Positions 53,683 through 63,218 of a stretch of DNA of 64,000 bases are shown here, in pieces (the stretch's first letter is position 1; each line of letters begins with the position of its first letter). The notes under the pieces were generated by a model. The model had not been told where the DNA came from. It did not search any database and saw only the letters and a program-made list of their open reading frames with translations. Source of the DNA: Mesorhizobium opportunistum WSM2075 (GTDB lineage: Bacteria > Pseudomonadota > Alphaproteobacteria > Rhizobiales > Rhizobiaceae); NCBI RefSeq assembly GCF_000176035.2, contig NC_015675.1:3786001-3850000 (forward strand), given 5' to 3'. Made by a program: the position numbers and the translations under genes.

Positions 53683-53963
53683 GCGTAGGCTTTCAGTTCG
53701 GCGACCGTGCAACCGAGATGCTCGGCCGCCACCGCCCAATCGTTGCCGATGTACTGAACCTCGACAATGTCGAGCGTGATGTTCTTGCCGTCGACCGTGG
53801 CAACCACCTTGTCGAGGAAACGGCGCTGGCGCGTTGCGTGTCCCTCGGCCATTGCCTTCGTCGGCTGGTCATGGGTGCGGACCTTGCCGTCGCTGAAGAT
53901 CGATATGCAGCGCCAAACCTTCGGTGCGGCGGCGAGGGCTTCGAGGCGGGCGACAACGTCCAT
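53679..53963 (-). CDS. Hypothetical prophage protein
   Basis: The 94-residue product (MDVVARLEALAAAPKVWRC) has no recognised domain. It ends in an overlap with the HTH-like gene, so the two form a small leftward operon whose promoter lies at 53964-54025, divergent from the methyltransferase gene. Confidence 0.6.
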   Translation of the reverse strand: MDVVARLEALAAAPKVWRCISIFSDGKVRTHDQPTKAMAEGHATRQRRFLDKVVATVDGKNITLDIVEVQYIGNDWAVAAEHLGCTVAELKAYA

Positions 53964-54025
53964 GGCAATCTCCTTTTCGATCTCGCTTATATAGGACCAT
54001 TGGCCCTAAGTTTCAAGAGGTCTTC

Positions 54026-55544
54026 ATGCTGACCTATGGCTCGGTCTGTTCCGGCATCGAGGCGGCTTCGGTGGCATGGGAGCCGCTTGGCTGGCGGCCG
54101 AAATTCTTTTCCGAGATCGAGGCGTTCCCGTCCGCCGTGCTTGCGCATCACTACGGCTCGAATCTGCCGGGCGAACCGCTTTCCAAGAACGGAGTGCCGA
54201 ACTATGGCGATTTCACATCCATCCCAGGCGACGCTGGACCTGTCGACCTTCTCGTCGGCGGGACGCCCTGCCAATCCTTCTCCGTCGCCGGAAAGCGTCT
54301 CGGCCTGGATGATCCGCGCGGCAACCTTGCCCTTGAGTATGTCCGCCTGGCTAAGCGCCTTGGCGCCCGCTGGGTCGTCTGGGAAAATGTGCCCGGCGTC
54401 TTCTCCAGCGCCGGTGGACGAGACTTTGCTTGACTTTCTGGGCTTCCTCACCGGACGGGTCGTCGGCGTGCCCGTCGGCGGCTGGCGAGGTGCCGGCATC
54501 GTTGCGGGAAGCGCTGCATCCTACGGGATCGCGTGGCGCGTGCTTGACGCTCAATATATCCGAGTGGACGGCTACGCTCGTGCCGTCCCCCAGCGACGGC
54601 GACGTGTCGTCGTTGTCGGATATCTTGGAGACTGGCGACGTGCCGCGGCGGTACTTCTTGAGCCCGAAGGCATGCAGGGGCATCCTGCGCCGCGCCGAAA
54701 AGCGGGGCAAGGAATTGCCGCCCCAATTACGGCAGGCTCTCCAGATGGCAGCGGCTACCGTAACGACGCCGATACTACCGAAAACCTCGTAGCCGGCACC
54801 GTCTCGGCCAAGTGGTCGAAAGGGACAGGCGGCCCGGCCGGTGACGAGGTGCAGAACCTCGTCGCGCTGCCGTTGCTCGCAAAGGGCAATTCCAGCCACG
54901 ACGACAGCAAGGAAACCTACGTGGCGCACACGCTGCGCGGCGAGGGTTTCGATGCAAGCGAAGACGGCACCGGCCGGGGTATTCCGCTGGCCTTCGACTG
55001 GTATGCGTCGGAATCGCAGTCAATGCCTACGATGGAGGGCCTTTCCCCTCCACTCAAAACAACGATGCAGCCTGCCATCGCAGAAGAGCCTTACACGCTT
55101 GCGGTGCGCGGCCGGGGTGATGGACACGATCTCGAATATCGCCAGGACGGAACCGCCAATGCGGTTCTGACGCCGAGTGGCGGTCGCGCAGGCATCGGTG
55201 TCGGTGCCGTCGCGATACCGTTCGACACCACGCAAATGACCAGCCCGAAAAATGGCAGCAACCCGCAGGATGGTGATCCGATGCATGCGCTATCGGCGCA
55301 AGCGCACCCGCCGGCCATAGCAGGCGCTGCTGTTCGCCGCCTGATGCCGCACGAATGCGCTCGCCTGCAGGGCTTCGACGACGATCGCTGCCGCATCCCG
55401 TGGAAGGGCAGGCCTGCGGAGAAGTGCCCTGATGGGCCGCAGTACAAGGCTTACGGCAATTCCATGGCGATCCCGTTCATGCGCTGGATCGGCATGCGCA
55501 TCGATCTGATCGAACGCTTGGCGCGCGAGGGCAAGATCCGGTGA
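54026..55544 (+). pseudogene. C5-cytosine DNA methyltransferase broken by a +1 shift
   Basis: The first 135 codons (MLTYGSVCSGIEAASVAWEP) contain motif I, the PCQ motif (C82 in GGTPCQSFSVAGKR) and motif VI (WENVPGVFSSAGGRDFA). A TGA at 54431 ends this frame. Skipping one T there gives DFLGFLTGRVVGVPVGG, and the +1 frame continues with WRVLDAQYIRVDGYARAVPQRRRRVVVVGY (motif VIII), a long target-recognition region and motifs IX-X (RLMPHECARLQGFDDD, YKAYGNSMAIPFMRWIG) to 55544. The two parts join perfectly at the shift. Either a one-base insertion has inactivated the gene or a +1 frameshift produces the enzyme; the sequence alone cannot decide. Confidence 0.85.
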
Positions 55545-55883
55545 ACGCTTTTCCCTTCTCCCCTTGGTCAGGCTTCGCGCTGCGAGGCTTGGCATCGCGT
55601 CTGTCTGCACCCTCTGCGGTGCCGGTGGTGCCGATCCGTCCGCCATGTCGCCGCACCGGCACCGTGAAAGGGATAGGGAAATCAATCGGTTGTGCAGATG
55701 GTGCCGATGGTGCCGGTTATTTCCGGGTACGCATGTGATGTCTCGGCAAGGGGATAGGGCGGCTGTTCTGCCTGTCATATGCGTTATCTCAGATTACCCT
55801 CACCATCTGCACCATCGCGTTTTTCTATTGTTGTTTTGCTTGCGAAAGCAAGAGTTTAGCCACTTGAGGAAAGGGTGCAGATA
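55545..55883. other. Intergenic region with GCAGATGGTGC repeats
   Basis: These 339 bases hold no confident gene; a 65-residue frame starting GTG at 55541 has unusual composition (Arg/Pro-rich then Gly-rich). TGCAGATGGTGC occurs near 55692, its inverted form CACCATCTGCACC near 55800, and again near 55893 just inside the next gene. The stretch 55800-55870 is AT-rich (TTTTTCTATTGTTGTTTTGC) and may contain the promoter of the gene at 55884. Confidence 0.5.
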
Positions 55884-56897
55884 ATGAAAATGGGTGCAGA
55901 TGGTGCTGATCTGGGCTTTGTCACCAGCAGAAACCGCCCGTTGAGCCGAAATGCGGCGGGAAAGCGCAGCGGGCCGGTCGAGGATGTCATCGCATGGGCA
56001 TGGCGCGACGAGTTGCCTAAGGTGCCGAGACGGCAGGACAAGCCGATGGCGATGGCTGGCGGATGGGACAGCACCGGGCGTTTCGCCGAACTGCTGTCGC
56101 TGGTCGATGCTTTCGGCGTCAACGCCTTCGGTGCGGTGCCGGACTTCTCGGCGGACAGCTGGCCGTGCGAGGATGCGCAGGTGATCGGCGCTGCTGTGAT
56201 GGATCTCGACGACTTGGCGCTCGACCTGCCCGAGGACTGGCGCCCGGCGCCCGAGCTTGATCGCTTCGCTGGTCTTGGCGCCAAGGCGGTCAGCGATGCA
56301 TGGCGGCGCATGACCCATGAGGACGGGCAGGGTAGGGTGACACTGCGGCTGAAGCCATCCGAGCTGATCATCCGGCGTGCGGTGATGGGCTGGGATGCGG
56401 ATGGCATGCAGCTCGACGATGTCTGCCAGGAGATCGAGCGCCACGGAAATGGCAAGCCGCGCTACTATCTGCAGGTCACGCAGGACCAGCTGACGGGCAG
56501 GAAGGTCGACGGTGTCGACGAGACGGTGGCGCGCATGATCGAGGTCAAGGGTGTCGACAAGCGCGGCGATGCGCTGCCTGGCGCCTACACCAAGCCCTAC
56601 CTCGACCCCGATCCGGTCAACGCCATCATCGCCAGGGCCGAGCATGAGATCTGGCTGTCGGCCTTGGCCATGGTGTTCGAGGCGGTGGCGCACAAGATGC
56701 AGGACGTGGCCATGCTGCCCACCACCATACCCGTGGCACCATGGCTCACACCCATGCCCACGTCGCGCGTGCTGCCCGATCTCGTCGGCAATGCGGTGCT
56801 GCTCAAGGCGCAGCAGGACAAGGCCGATGCAGCCATGAAGCTGCGCTATCCCCAATGGTTCAAGCTGTTCAACAAAAAGGCGGCGGCACCCGCTTGA
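55884..56897 (+). CDS. Prophage protein of unknown function
   Basis: The 337-residue product starts MKMGADGADLGFVTSRNRPLS with AGGAAAGGG just upstream. Blocks such as GPVEDVIAWAWRDELPKVPRR, ALDLPEDWRPAPELDRF and GWDADGMQLDDVCQEIERHGNGKPRYYLQVTQDQLTGRKVDGVDETVARMIEVKGVDKRG are not recognised. The later part (AIIARAEHEIWLSALAMVFEAVAHKMQDVAMLP) is helical. It lies between the methyltransferase and the packaging genes, followed by a terminator. Confidence 0.6.
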   Translation: MKMGADGADLGFVTSRNRPLSRNAAGKRSGPVEDVIAWAWRDELPKVPRRQDKPMAMAGGWDSTGRFAELLSLVDAFGVNAFGAVPDFSADSWPCEDAQVIGAAVMDLDDLALDLPEDWRPAPELDRFAGLGAKAVSDAWRRMTHEDGQGRVTLRLKPSELIIRRAVMGWDADGMQLDDVCQEIERHGNGKPRYYLQVTQDQLTGRKVDGVDETVARMIEVKGVDKRGDALPGAYTKPYLDPDPVNAIIARAEHEIWLSALAMVFEAVAHKMQDVAMLPTTIPVAPWLTPMPTSRVLPDLVGNAVLLKAQQDKADAAMKLRYPQWFKLFNKKAAAPA

Positions 56898-56945
56898 CGC
56901 GTGCAGAGATTTGGAGGATGTCTTGTCACGGATAAACAGATTGGC

Positions 56946-56976
56946 AACCCCGCTTCGGCAACGAGGCGGGGTTTTG
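56946..56976 (+). terminator. Rho-independent terminator after the gene at 55884
   Basis: The stem AACCCCGC/GCGGGGTT with loop TTCGGCAACGAG is followed by TTG, a typical GC-rich hairpin before a short T-run. It marks the end of the transcription unit before the packaging genes. Confidence 0.8.
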
Positions 56977-57161
56977 CGTTTCAGGTGCACCGCACCACGC
57001 GACGCTGCAATGCAGCGCCGCCCACGCCGCGCCGCACCAAACCACGGGTCCTCCCGCCCCCAAAACCGTATGCGGGACGGCGTAGCGCGGGATGTGTCCA
57101 GTCTGACGCGTTTTTCGGAGCCTAAAGAGGCGCCTAAACAGCAGCCTAAAGAGCGCTAAAC

Positions 57162-57782
57162 ATGCAGACCCTGTCGAAGGGCGACTTCGCGGCGCACATT
57201 GGCGTGAGCGCCGGGCGGGTCAGCCAGTACATAGCGGCCGGCATGATCGGTCCCGACGCCCTGGACGGGCAGGGCCGCAACGCCAAGGTGATCGTTGCCA
57301 GGGCGGTCGAGCAGATCCGCGCCAAGCGCGACATCGGCCAGGCGCTGGGCAACGGCATCTCGACGCGGCTGGAGCTTGAGCCCGACGATCAGCCGGAACC
57401 GTCTCGCCCACCGGCCGACGCACCGCTGCGCACACCGAACGTTGACGACGAGCTCAAGCAGCAGCGGCTCGAGGCCGAGCGCCGCCGCAACCGCATCGCC
57501 GCCCAGGAAGAGGCGCTGCGCTCCGGACGCCTGATCGATGCCGGCCAGGTACGCGCCGAGATGACCAAGCTGGCGCAGGCGATCGATGACGAGAACGCCG
57601 GCATGCTGACCGACTTCGCCACCGCGGTGGCTGCCGAATACCACATGCCGCAGCGCGACGTGCTGCACCTGTTGCGCCGGATCCGCAACGAGAAGAAGGC
57701 GAGCGCCGCAGAACGTGCCCGCCGCCGCGCCGGCAGCCTGCCGGAATTCGTCGAGACGATCATTGAGGAGACAGCAGCCTGA
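57162..57782 (+). CDS. Terminase small subunit (Nu1-like)
   Basis: The 206-residue protein starts with a winged-helix-type region (LSKGDFAAHIGVSAGRVSQYIAAGMIG) that resembles lambda Nu1, then a linker and a coiled coil (DDELKQQRLEAERRRNRIAAQEEALRSGRLI). Nu1 binds cos and presents DNA to the large terminase. It lies directly before the large subunit, supporting the call. It begins the rightward packaging and head block. Confidence 0.8.
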   Translation: MQTLSKGDFAAHIGVSAGRVSQYIAAGMIGPDALDGQGRNAKVIVARAVEQIRAKRDIGQALGNGISTRLELEPDDQPEPSRPPADAPLRTPNVDDELKQQRLEAERRRNRIAAQEEALRSGRLIDAGQVRAEMTKLAQAIDDENAGMLTDFATAVAAEYHMPQRDVLHLLRRIRNEKKASAAERARRRAGSLPEFVETIIEETAA

Positions 57783-57937
57783 TGCCTGGCTTCGGATCTA
57801 GCGAGTTCGTGAACCTTCGCCCTCGCGCCGAGGCCTGGATGGCGCACTACGTCCGCAAGGGCTGTCATCCCGTCAAGGCCGATAGCGTCGCCTGGGCCAA
57901 GGTGCGCAAGAGCCATACCTGGCCGCCGCAGGCCTGA
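57782..57937 (+). CDS. Small prophage protein (51 residues) between terminase subunits
   Basis: The ATG overlaps the small terminase stop (TGATG) and the frame ends directly before the large terminase start. The sequence PRAEAWMAHYVRKGCHPVKADSVAWAKVRKSHTWPP looks like a conserved short phage protein. Role unknown; the position suggests packaging. Confidence 0.7.
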   Translation: MPGFGSSEFVNLRPRAEAWMAHYVRKGCHPVKADSVAWAKVRKSHTWPPQA

Positions 57938-59929
57938 ATGACCGCCCACTTCGTCCAGGTCGCCAACGCCGAGCGCATCGCGGCCGACGTGCTGGCCGAG
58001 GTGATGACGCCGCCGCCGCCGGTCGATTATCTGCGCTGGGCGGAAGACAACATCGTCTTCACGCAGCGCGAAAGCCCGCTGCCCGGCCCATACAACCGGG
58101 ACCTGTTCTTCTACTTCGACGAGATCCTGCGGGCGCTGTCGCCCGACGATCCCTGCCGCGTCGTCAGCGTCCACAAGTCGGCGCAGCTCGGCGGCACGGT
58201 GCTGGCCAACATCTTCACCGGCGGCTCGCTCGCCATGGACCCCGGCGACTTCCTCTACGTCCATCCGACCGAGAACAACGCCCAGCGCTGGTCGAAGATG
58301 AAGCTGGTGCCGATGCTGAAGGGCACTACGGCGCTCGCCAGACTGTTCCCGATGAAGGCCCGCGACGGCTCCGATTCGGTGCTCTACAAGGAGCGCATCG
58401 ACGGCAAGGGCGCCATCCAGATCTCCGGCGCCAACTCGCCGGCGTCACTCTCCCAGGTGACGATGAAGCGGCAGGTCCAGGACGACCTCGCCAAATGGGA
58501 AATGAACAATGCAGGCGACCCGGAGACGCAGGCCGACAGCCGCAGCCAGGCGCATGAGTTCGCGAAAATCCTGAAGGTGTCGACGCCGCTCGTCGACCCG
58601 GGCTGCCGCATTACGAAGAATTTCGAGGACGGGAGCCAGGAAAAGCTCTGGTTGCCGTGCCCGCACTGCGGCCATCCGCAGACGCTGGAATGGGAAAATT
58701 TCCTCGCCAACCTCGACGAGGAAAAGCCGGAAAACTCGCATTTCTCCTGCCCCGAATGCGGCGGTGTCATCGAGGAGCACCACCGCCCGGCGATGTTTCG
58801 CGCCGCTCGCGAACTGGAAAAGCAGGGCATCGAGGCCTGGCGCGCCGAGAACGCCAAGGCCAAGCGCTTCCACCGCTCGTTCCACCTGTGGTCGGCCTAT
58901 TCGCTGCTGCAATCCTTCGAGCGCATCGCCCGCTCTTGGATCAATGCCCGAGGCGACCCGGCCTCGGAACAGACGTTCTTCAACGACGTCGTCGGCCGCG
59001 CCTACAAGACGCTCGGCGAGGCGCCGCCCTGGGAAGCGTTGCGCGACCGGGCGGCACAGTCGCCCTATCCGCGCAAGACGATCCCGGTCGGCTTCCCGCT
59101 GGTCACCGTCGGCGTCGACTGCCAGGGCGACCGCATCGAATACCAGGTGGTGGCCTGGGGCAGGGACTATCGCCGCGCCGTCGTCGACTATGGCGTGTTC
59201 CCCGGCCACATCTCGTCGAAGGAATGCTGGGCGTTTCTCGACGCGCTGGTCAAGCAGGAGTTCGTCAACGGCTATGGCCGCCGCATCGGCATCGACATGC
59301 TGGGCATCGACGGCAATGCCTGGACCGAGGACGTCTGGGGCTGGGCAAAGCGGCACCTGGCCTCGAAGGTCATCATGCTGCGCGGCGTCGGCTCGGAATC
59401 GGCGCCGCTGCTGGCCAGGGTGAAGAAGGAACGCAGCCGCTCCGGCAAGCTGCTCTCCTACTCCAAGCGGTTCTACAATTTCGCGACGTCGGTCCTGAAG
59501 ATGGGCCTCTACCGCAACCTGGTGAAGGACGATCCGCTGGAGCGCGGCTACATCGCCCTGCCGCGCGGCCTCGACGACGAGTATTTCAAGCAGCTGACCG
59601 CCGAGACAAGGCGCGCCAAGCGGCTGAAGACCGGCTTCATCGCCTATGAATGGGTCAAGGATCCGGCGCAGGCGAATGAGGGCCTCGACACGCATCTGCA
59701 GGCGGAAGCCGCTGCAATAAAGCTCGGCATCCGCGTTATGCCCGATGCGGCCTGGGACAAATACGAGGCCGACCGCGAACGGCCGCCGGCGGCACAGCAG
59801 TACGATCTCGAGGATCTGATGGCGCCCGGCCTGCCGGACCTTCCGCCTCCGCCGCCGAAACCGAAGCCAGCCGCGCCTGCGCCGATCGCCACGCGTCGCA
59901 TCGTCAGAACCATCCGGAGAACGCAATGA
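57938..59929 (+). CDS. Terminase large subunit (lambda GpA-like)
   Basis: The 663-residue protein is the packaging ATPase and nuclease. The block CRVVSVHKSAQLGGTVLANIFTGGSLAMDPGDFLYVHPTENNAQRWSK is the ATPase start of the GpA family. PCPHCGHPQTLEW with FSCPECGGVIEEHHRPAMF is a zinc-ribbon-like insert typical of this family. The nuclease part contains VTVGVDCQGDRIEYQVVAWGR and GIDMLGIDGNAWTEDVWGW with acidic residues. The C-terminal tail is Pro-rich. Confidence 0.93.
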   Translation: MTAHFVQVANAERIAADVLAEVMTPPPPVDYLRWAEDNIVFTQRESPLPGPYNRDLFFYFDEILRALSPDDPCRVVSVHKSAQLGGTVLANIFTGGSLAMDPGDFLYVHPTENNAQRWSKMKLVPMLKGTTALARLFPMKARDGSDSVLYKERIDGKGAIQISGANSPASLSQVTMKRQVQDDLAKWEMNNAGDPETQADSRSQAHEFAKILKVSTPLVDPGCRITKNFEDGSQEKLWLPCPHCGHPQTLEWENFLANLDEEKPENSHFSCPECGGVIEEHHRPAMFRAARELEKQGIEAWRAENAKAKRFHRSFHLWSAYSLLQSFERIARSWINARGDPASEQTFFNDVVGRAYKTLGEAPPWEALRDRAAQSPYPRKTIPVGFPLVTVGVDCQGDRIEYQVVAWGRDYRRAVVDYGVFPGHISSKECWAFLDALVKQEFVNGYGRRIGIDMLGIDGNAWTEDVWGWAKRHLASKVIMLRGVGSESAPLLARVKKERSRSGKLLSYSKRFYNFATSVLKMGLYRNLVKDDPLERGYIALPRGLDDEYFKQLTAETRRAKRLKTGFIAYEWVKDPAQANEGLDTHLQAEAAAIKLGIRVMPDAAWDKYEADRERPPAAQQYDLEDLMAPGLPDLPPPPPKPKPAAPAPIATRRIVRTIRRTQ

Positions 59930-60147
59930 GCATCGCGACCAGCGAATTGCAGGCCATGCTGGACACGCTGCGCCGCGCCCGTTCTTCCGGCGTGCTGATG
60001 ATCCGGCACGGCGACGAGCGCGTCGACTACAAGTCCGACGCCGACATGCAGGCAGCCGAAAACGCGCTGGAAAAGCAGATCGCGCTCGCCAACGGCACCA
60101 GCCGGCCGCGCCTGCGCCGGGCCTATCAGTCGTCGAAGGGGCTTTGA
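59926..60147 (+). CDS. gpW-like head-tail connector protein
   Basis: The 73-residue protein (ATSELQAMLDTLRRARSSGVLMIRHGDERVDYKSDADMQAAENALEKQI) has the two helices and the small beta hairpin (VLMIRHGDERVDYKS) of the lambda gpW family. It would close the connector between head and tail. Size and location between terminase and portal match lambda order. It overlaps both neighbours by 1-4 bases. Confidence 0.8.
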   Translation: MSIATSELQAMLDTLRRARSSGVLMIRHGDERVDYKSDADMQAAENALEKQIALANGTSRPRLRRAYQSSKGL

Positions 60148-61691
60148 TGAACGCCGTGCAGAAGCCGCGCTACCGCATCGCTGTCGGCGCCGAAGGCCTG
60201 GTCGGCACGCCGCGGCTGATGAAGCCGCAGCAGATGCAGGCCTTCGACGCCGGCCAGTCCGGTCGCCGCATGAAGGCGCTGCCGACAGCGGTGCAGGACA
60301 TCAACATGCTGATGCGGTCCTATGGCCGCACCGTGGTGGCGCGCTCGCGCTATCTCGCCCGCAACAACCCGCAGATCTCGTCCGCCAAGCGCTCCTACAT
60401 CGCGGCGCTGATCGGCGACGGCATCAAGCCGTCGTCACTGATCACCGATCCCGCGCTGCGCGACCTGATCATGCAGGCATGGCTGGAATGGACGGACGAG
60501 AGCGACGCCGACGGGCTGACCGATTTCTACGGCCAGCAGTCGATCATCGGCGGCGAGATGTTCGATGCCGGCGAATGCTTCGTCCGCTTCCGGCCGCGCC
60601 TGCCGGAGGACGGCCTTTCGGTGCCTCTGCAACTGCAATTGCTGCCGTCGGAAATGCTCAACCATGCCGACAATCTCAACCTCCCCAACGGGTTGATCGT
60701 GCGCAACGGCGTCGTCTTCAGCCCGATCAACAAGCGTCTCGGCTATCGCTTCTATCGCGAGCGGCCCGGCGACATAAACTTCACCGGCGAGATCACCACC
60801 GTGCCGGCTTCCGAGGTGATGCACGTCTTCCGGCAGCTCGAGGCCGGCCAGGTCAGGGGCATCCCGCACACGCTTTCGGCGATACTGCGCGCGGCAAAGC
60901 TAGACAATTACGACGACAACGAGTCCGAGCGAAAGGCATTCGCCTCGGCCTTCAACGCCTTCATCACCAAGCCGCTTCCGGAAGATGCGGACCCGGTCCT
61001 GGCCACCGGCGAGACGGAAGCCGCGGCCGCCGGCGTCGACCAGGGGTTGGCCTTCGAGCCGGGCTCGGTGGTGACGCTGGCCGATGGCGAAGAGATCACC
61101 ATTTCCGAACCGGCCGATGTCGGCGGCAATTACGAGGCCTATCAGTATCGCGCCAACCTACAGGTCTCGGCCGGCGCCGGCGTGCCGTATGCCGACATGA
61201 CCGGCGATCTGCGCCAGGCCTCTTACGGCTCGCAGCGCGCCGGCATGTTGAAATTCCGCCGCGAGATCGGCGCCACGCAGAACCATTCGCTGATTTTCCA
61301 GCTCTGCCGTCGGGTCTGGCAGCGCTGGCTGGGTGACGCGGTGCTGGTCGGCGCGGTGCCGATCGCACCATCTGCCTATGTCGGCTCCGAGCCGTCGTTC
61401 CAGAAGGCCAAGTATATCCCGCCGAAATGGGACTGGATCGACCCGCTCAAGGATCTGCAGGCCGAAAAGCTGGCGGTCGATGCCGGCTTCAAGTCGCGCT
61501 CGGACGTCGTCGAGGCGATGGGCGTCGATCCCGAGGAAAACGACAAGCGCATCGCCGCCGACCGGCAACGCGAACAGAAGCTGATCCGCATGCCAAGCGC
61601 TTTTGCGCCAGCCTCCCCGCAAAAGCCCAACAATGCGGACACGCCGCCACCCCCGGATCAGCCGCCAGGAGCACCCCAAAATGGCGCATGA
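60147..61691 (+). CDS. Portal protein (lambda GpB-like)
   Basis: The 514-residue portal protein forms the ring for DNA entry. Typical segments are SRYLARNNPQISSAKRSYIAALIGDGIKPSS, GLTDFYGQQSIIGGEMFDAGECFVRFRPR, GDINFTGEITTVPASEVMHVFRQLEAGQVRGIPHTLSAILRAAKLDNYDDNE and the GVPYADMTGDLRQASYGSQRAGMLKFRREIG block. The ATG at 60147 overlaps the gpW-like stop. The last 11 bases overlap the S49 protease gene. Confidence 0.92.
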   Translation: MNAVQKPRYRIAVGAEGLVGTPRLMKPQQMQAFDAGQSGRRMKALPTAVQDINMLMRSYGRTVVARSRYLARNNPQISSAKRSYIAALIGDGIKPSSLITDPALRDLIMQAWLEWTDESDADGLTDFYGQQSIIGGEMFDAGECFVRFRPRLPEDGLSVPLQLQLLPSEMLNHADNLNLPNGLIVRNGVVFSPINKRLGYRFYRERPGDINFTGEITTVPASEVMHVFRQLEAGQVRGIPHTLSAILRAAKLDNYDDNESERKAFASAFNAFITKPLPEDADPVLATGETEAAAAGVDQGLAFEPGSVVTLADGEEITISEPADVGGNYEAYQYRANLQVSAGAGVPYADMTGDLRQASYGSQRAGMLKFRREIGATQNHSLIFQLCRRVWQRWLGDAVLVGAVPIAPSAYVGSEPSFQKAKYIPPKWDWIDPLKDLQAEKLAVDAGFKSRSDVVEAMGVDPEENDKRIAADRQREQKLIRMPSAFAPASPQKPNNADTPPPPDQPPGAPQNGA

Positions 61692-62589
61692 AATCGACCG
61701 CGTGCTGCGCGCCTTCGCCAGCGACGCCTGGTTCATCGATCCGCGCAAGGCCGACCAGCTGGCGGCGATGCTACTGTTCCGCAACCAGAACGGCCCGCGC
61801 AGCGAGCCGTTTCGCGCCGCGCCCGCCGACCGGCCGGCGTCGCTCGACCAGCGCGGCAGCGTCGCCGTGCTGCGCATCGTCGGGCCGATCCTGCCGCGCG
61901 CCGAAGCCGTCGTCGACGTGTCGCAGCCGGCGGCGCTGATGACCGACTTCCGCCGCGCCTTCAGCCAGGTCGCCAACGATGCAGGCGTCTCGGCGATCGT
62001 CATCGACATCGATTCGCCCGGGGGGCGCGTCGACCTGGTCCCGGAAACCGCCGCCATGATCCGCTCGGCCCGCCGCGACGGCCGGCCGATTGTCGCCGTC
62101 GCCAACACCATCGCGCTGTCGGCCGCCTACTGGATCGCCAGCGCCGCAGACGAGATCGTCGTTTCGCCCTCCGGCGCCGTCGGCTCGATCGGCGTCTACA
62201 CCGTGCATGAAGACATGTCGGCCGCGCTCGAGGCCGAGGGCGTCAAGGTGACGATGATCTCGGCCGGCCCGCGCAAGGTCGAGGGCAATCCGTTCCAGCC
62301 GCTCGACGAGGCTGGCCTTGCGTCGCTGCTCGGCAACGTCACCACCTTCTACGGCATGTTCGCCGGCGATGTCGCCAAGGGCCGTGGGGTGCCGGTGTCG
62401 GTGGTCAAGGCCGACCCGGAATCCAGCGACAAGAATTTCGGCGGTGGCCGCGCGGTGCTCGCCCAGGAAGCGCTGAAGCTCGGCATGGTCGACCGTGTCG
62501 CGACGCTGGAAGAGACCGTCGCCAGGCTGGCCAAGGGCGGCAAGCGCTCCGGCATGTCGGCCTCGGCGACGCAGCGCCAGTTCATCTGA
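61681..62589 (+). CDS. S49 family capsid maturation protease (lambda GpC-like)
   Basis: The 302-residue protease has the SppA-type core: IVIDIDSPGGRVDLVPETAAMI, then catalytic S147 in TIALSAAYWIASAADEIVVSPSGAVGSIGVY, and the general base Lys K199 in GPRKVEGNPF. In lambda-like phages such a protease trims head proteins during assembly. No separate scaffold gene overlaps its C-terminus in frame, unlike lambda Nu3, so the scaffold may be the next gene. Confidence 0.9.
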   Translation: MAHEIDRVLRAFASDAWFIDPRKADQLAAMLLFRNQNGPRSEPFRAAPADRPASLDQRGSVAVLRIVGPILPRAEAVVDVSQPAALMTDFRRAFSQVANDAGVSAIVIDIDSPGGRVDLVPETAAMIRSARRDGRPIVAVANTIALSAAYWIASAADEIVVSPSGAVGSIGVYTVHEDMSAALEAEGVKVTMISAGPRKVEGNPFQPLDEAGLASLLGNVTTFYGMFAGDVAKGRGVPVSVVKADPESSDKNFGGGRAVLAQEALKLGMVDRVATLEETVARLAKGGKRSGMSASATQRQFI

Positions 62590-62672
62590 CCGTTTCGGCC
62601 GTCGGCGCTCCGGGCGCGGTACGGCATCACGAACGTATCGCATCCCGGACAATTGTGGAAAGGACCGCAGAC

Positions 62673-63158
62673 ATGAAGAAAGTGCTTATGGCGCTGCTCG
62701 ACAAGAGGCGCGCGCTGAAGACGGAATCAGACGCTATCAACTCCGCGATCGAAAAGGCGGACGGAGAAATTACCGCCGAACAGGAAGTGCGGCTAAAGGC
62801 GCTGCACGAGGATGGCGGCAAGGTCGTCGCCGACCTCGAAGCATTCGCAGGCACCCTGCCGGATGATCCGGAGAAGGCCAAGGCCGACGCGGTTGCCGCG
62901 GCGGTGACCCTGGCGATCACGGCGACCCGCGAAGCCGATGCCAACATCGCCGCCGCCTGCCATCTGGCCGGCCAGTCGGTGAAAGCCTCGGGCTTCATCA
63001 AGGACGGCAAGCCGCACGCCGAAGTCGTGGCCACGCTGCTCGCCGGCAGGGTCGACGGCTCCGGCCGCGAGATCAAGCCGCAAAGCACCGGCGGCAATGC
63101 CGGCGACGGCAACGCCTGGGACAAGACCATCGACAAGATCAACGCCCGCTTCAAATAG
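62673..63158 (+). CDS. Prophage head-gene protein, possible scaffold
   Basis: The 161-residue protein (MKKVLMALLDKRRALKTES) is helical with a charged coiled-coil start (AIEKADGEITAEQEVRLKALHEDGGKV), as expected of a scaffold or assembly chaperone. It lies between protease and decoration genes. Its start is preceded by GTGGAAAGGACCGCAGAC. No family assignment is possible. Confidence 0.6.
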   Translation: MKKVLMALLDKRRALKTESDAINSAIEKADGEITAEQEVRLKALHEDGGKVVADLEAFAGTLPDDPEKAKADAVAAAVTLAITATREADANIAAACHLAGQSVKASGFIKDGKPHAEVVATLLAGRVDGSGREIKPQSTGGNAGDGNAWDKTIDKINARFK

Positions 63159-63218
63159 CCGGCCCGATCTTCAACCGCGCCGCTGGCGGCGCTCCTCTCA
63201 ATCAAAGGAAATTCCCCC

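Noticed and set aside
55541..55738. A 65-codon frame after the C5-methyltransferase
   Set aside because: Composition changes along its length (Pro/Arg-rich, then Gly-rich from the GGTGC repeats) and it lacks a ribosome-binding site, so I treat the region as non-coding.
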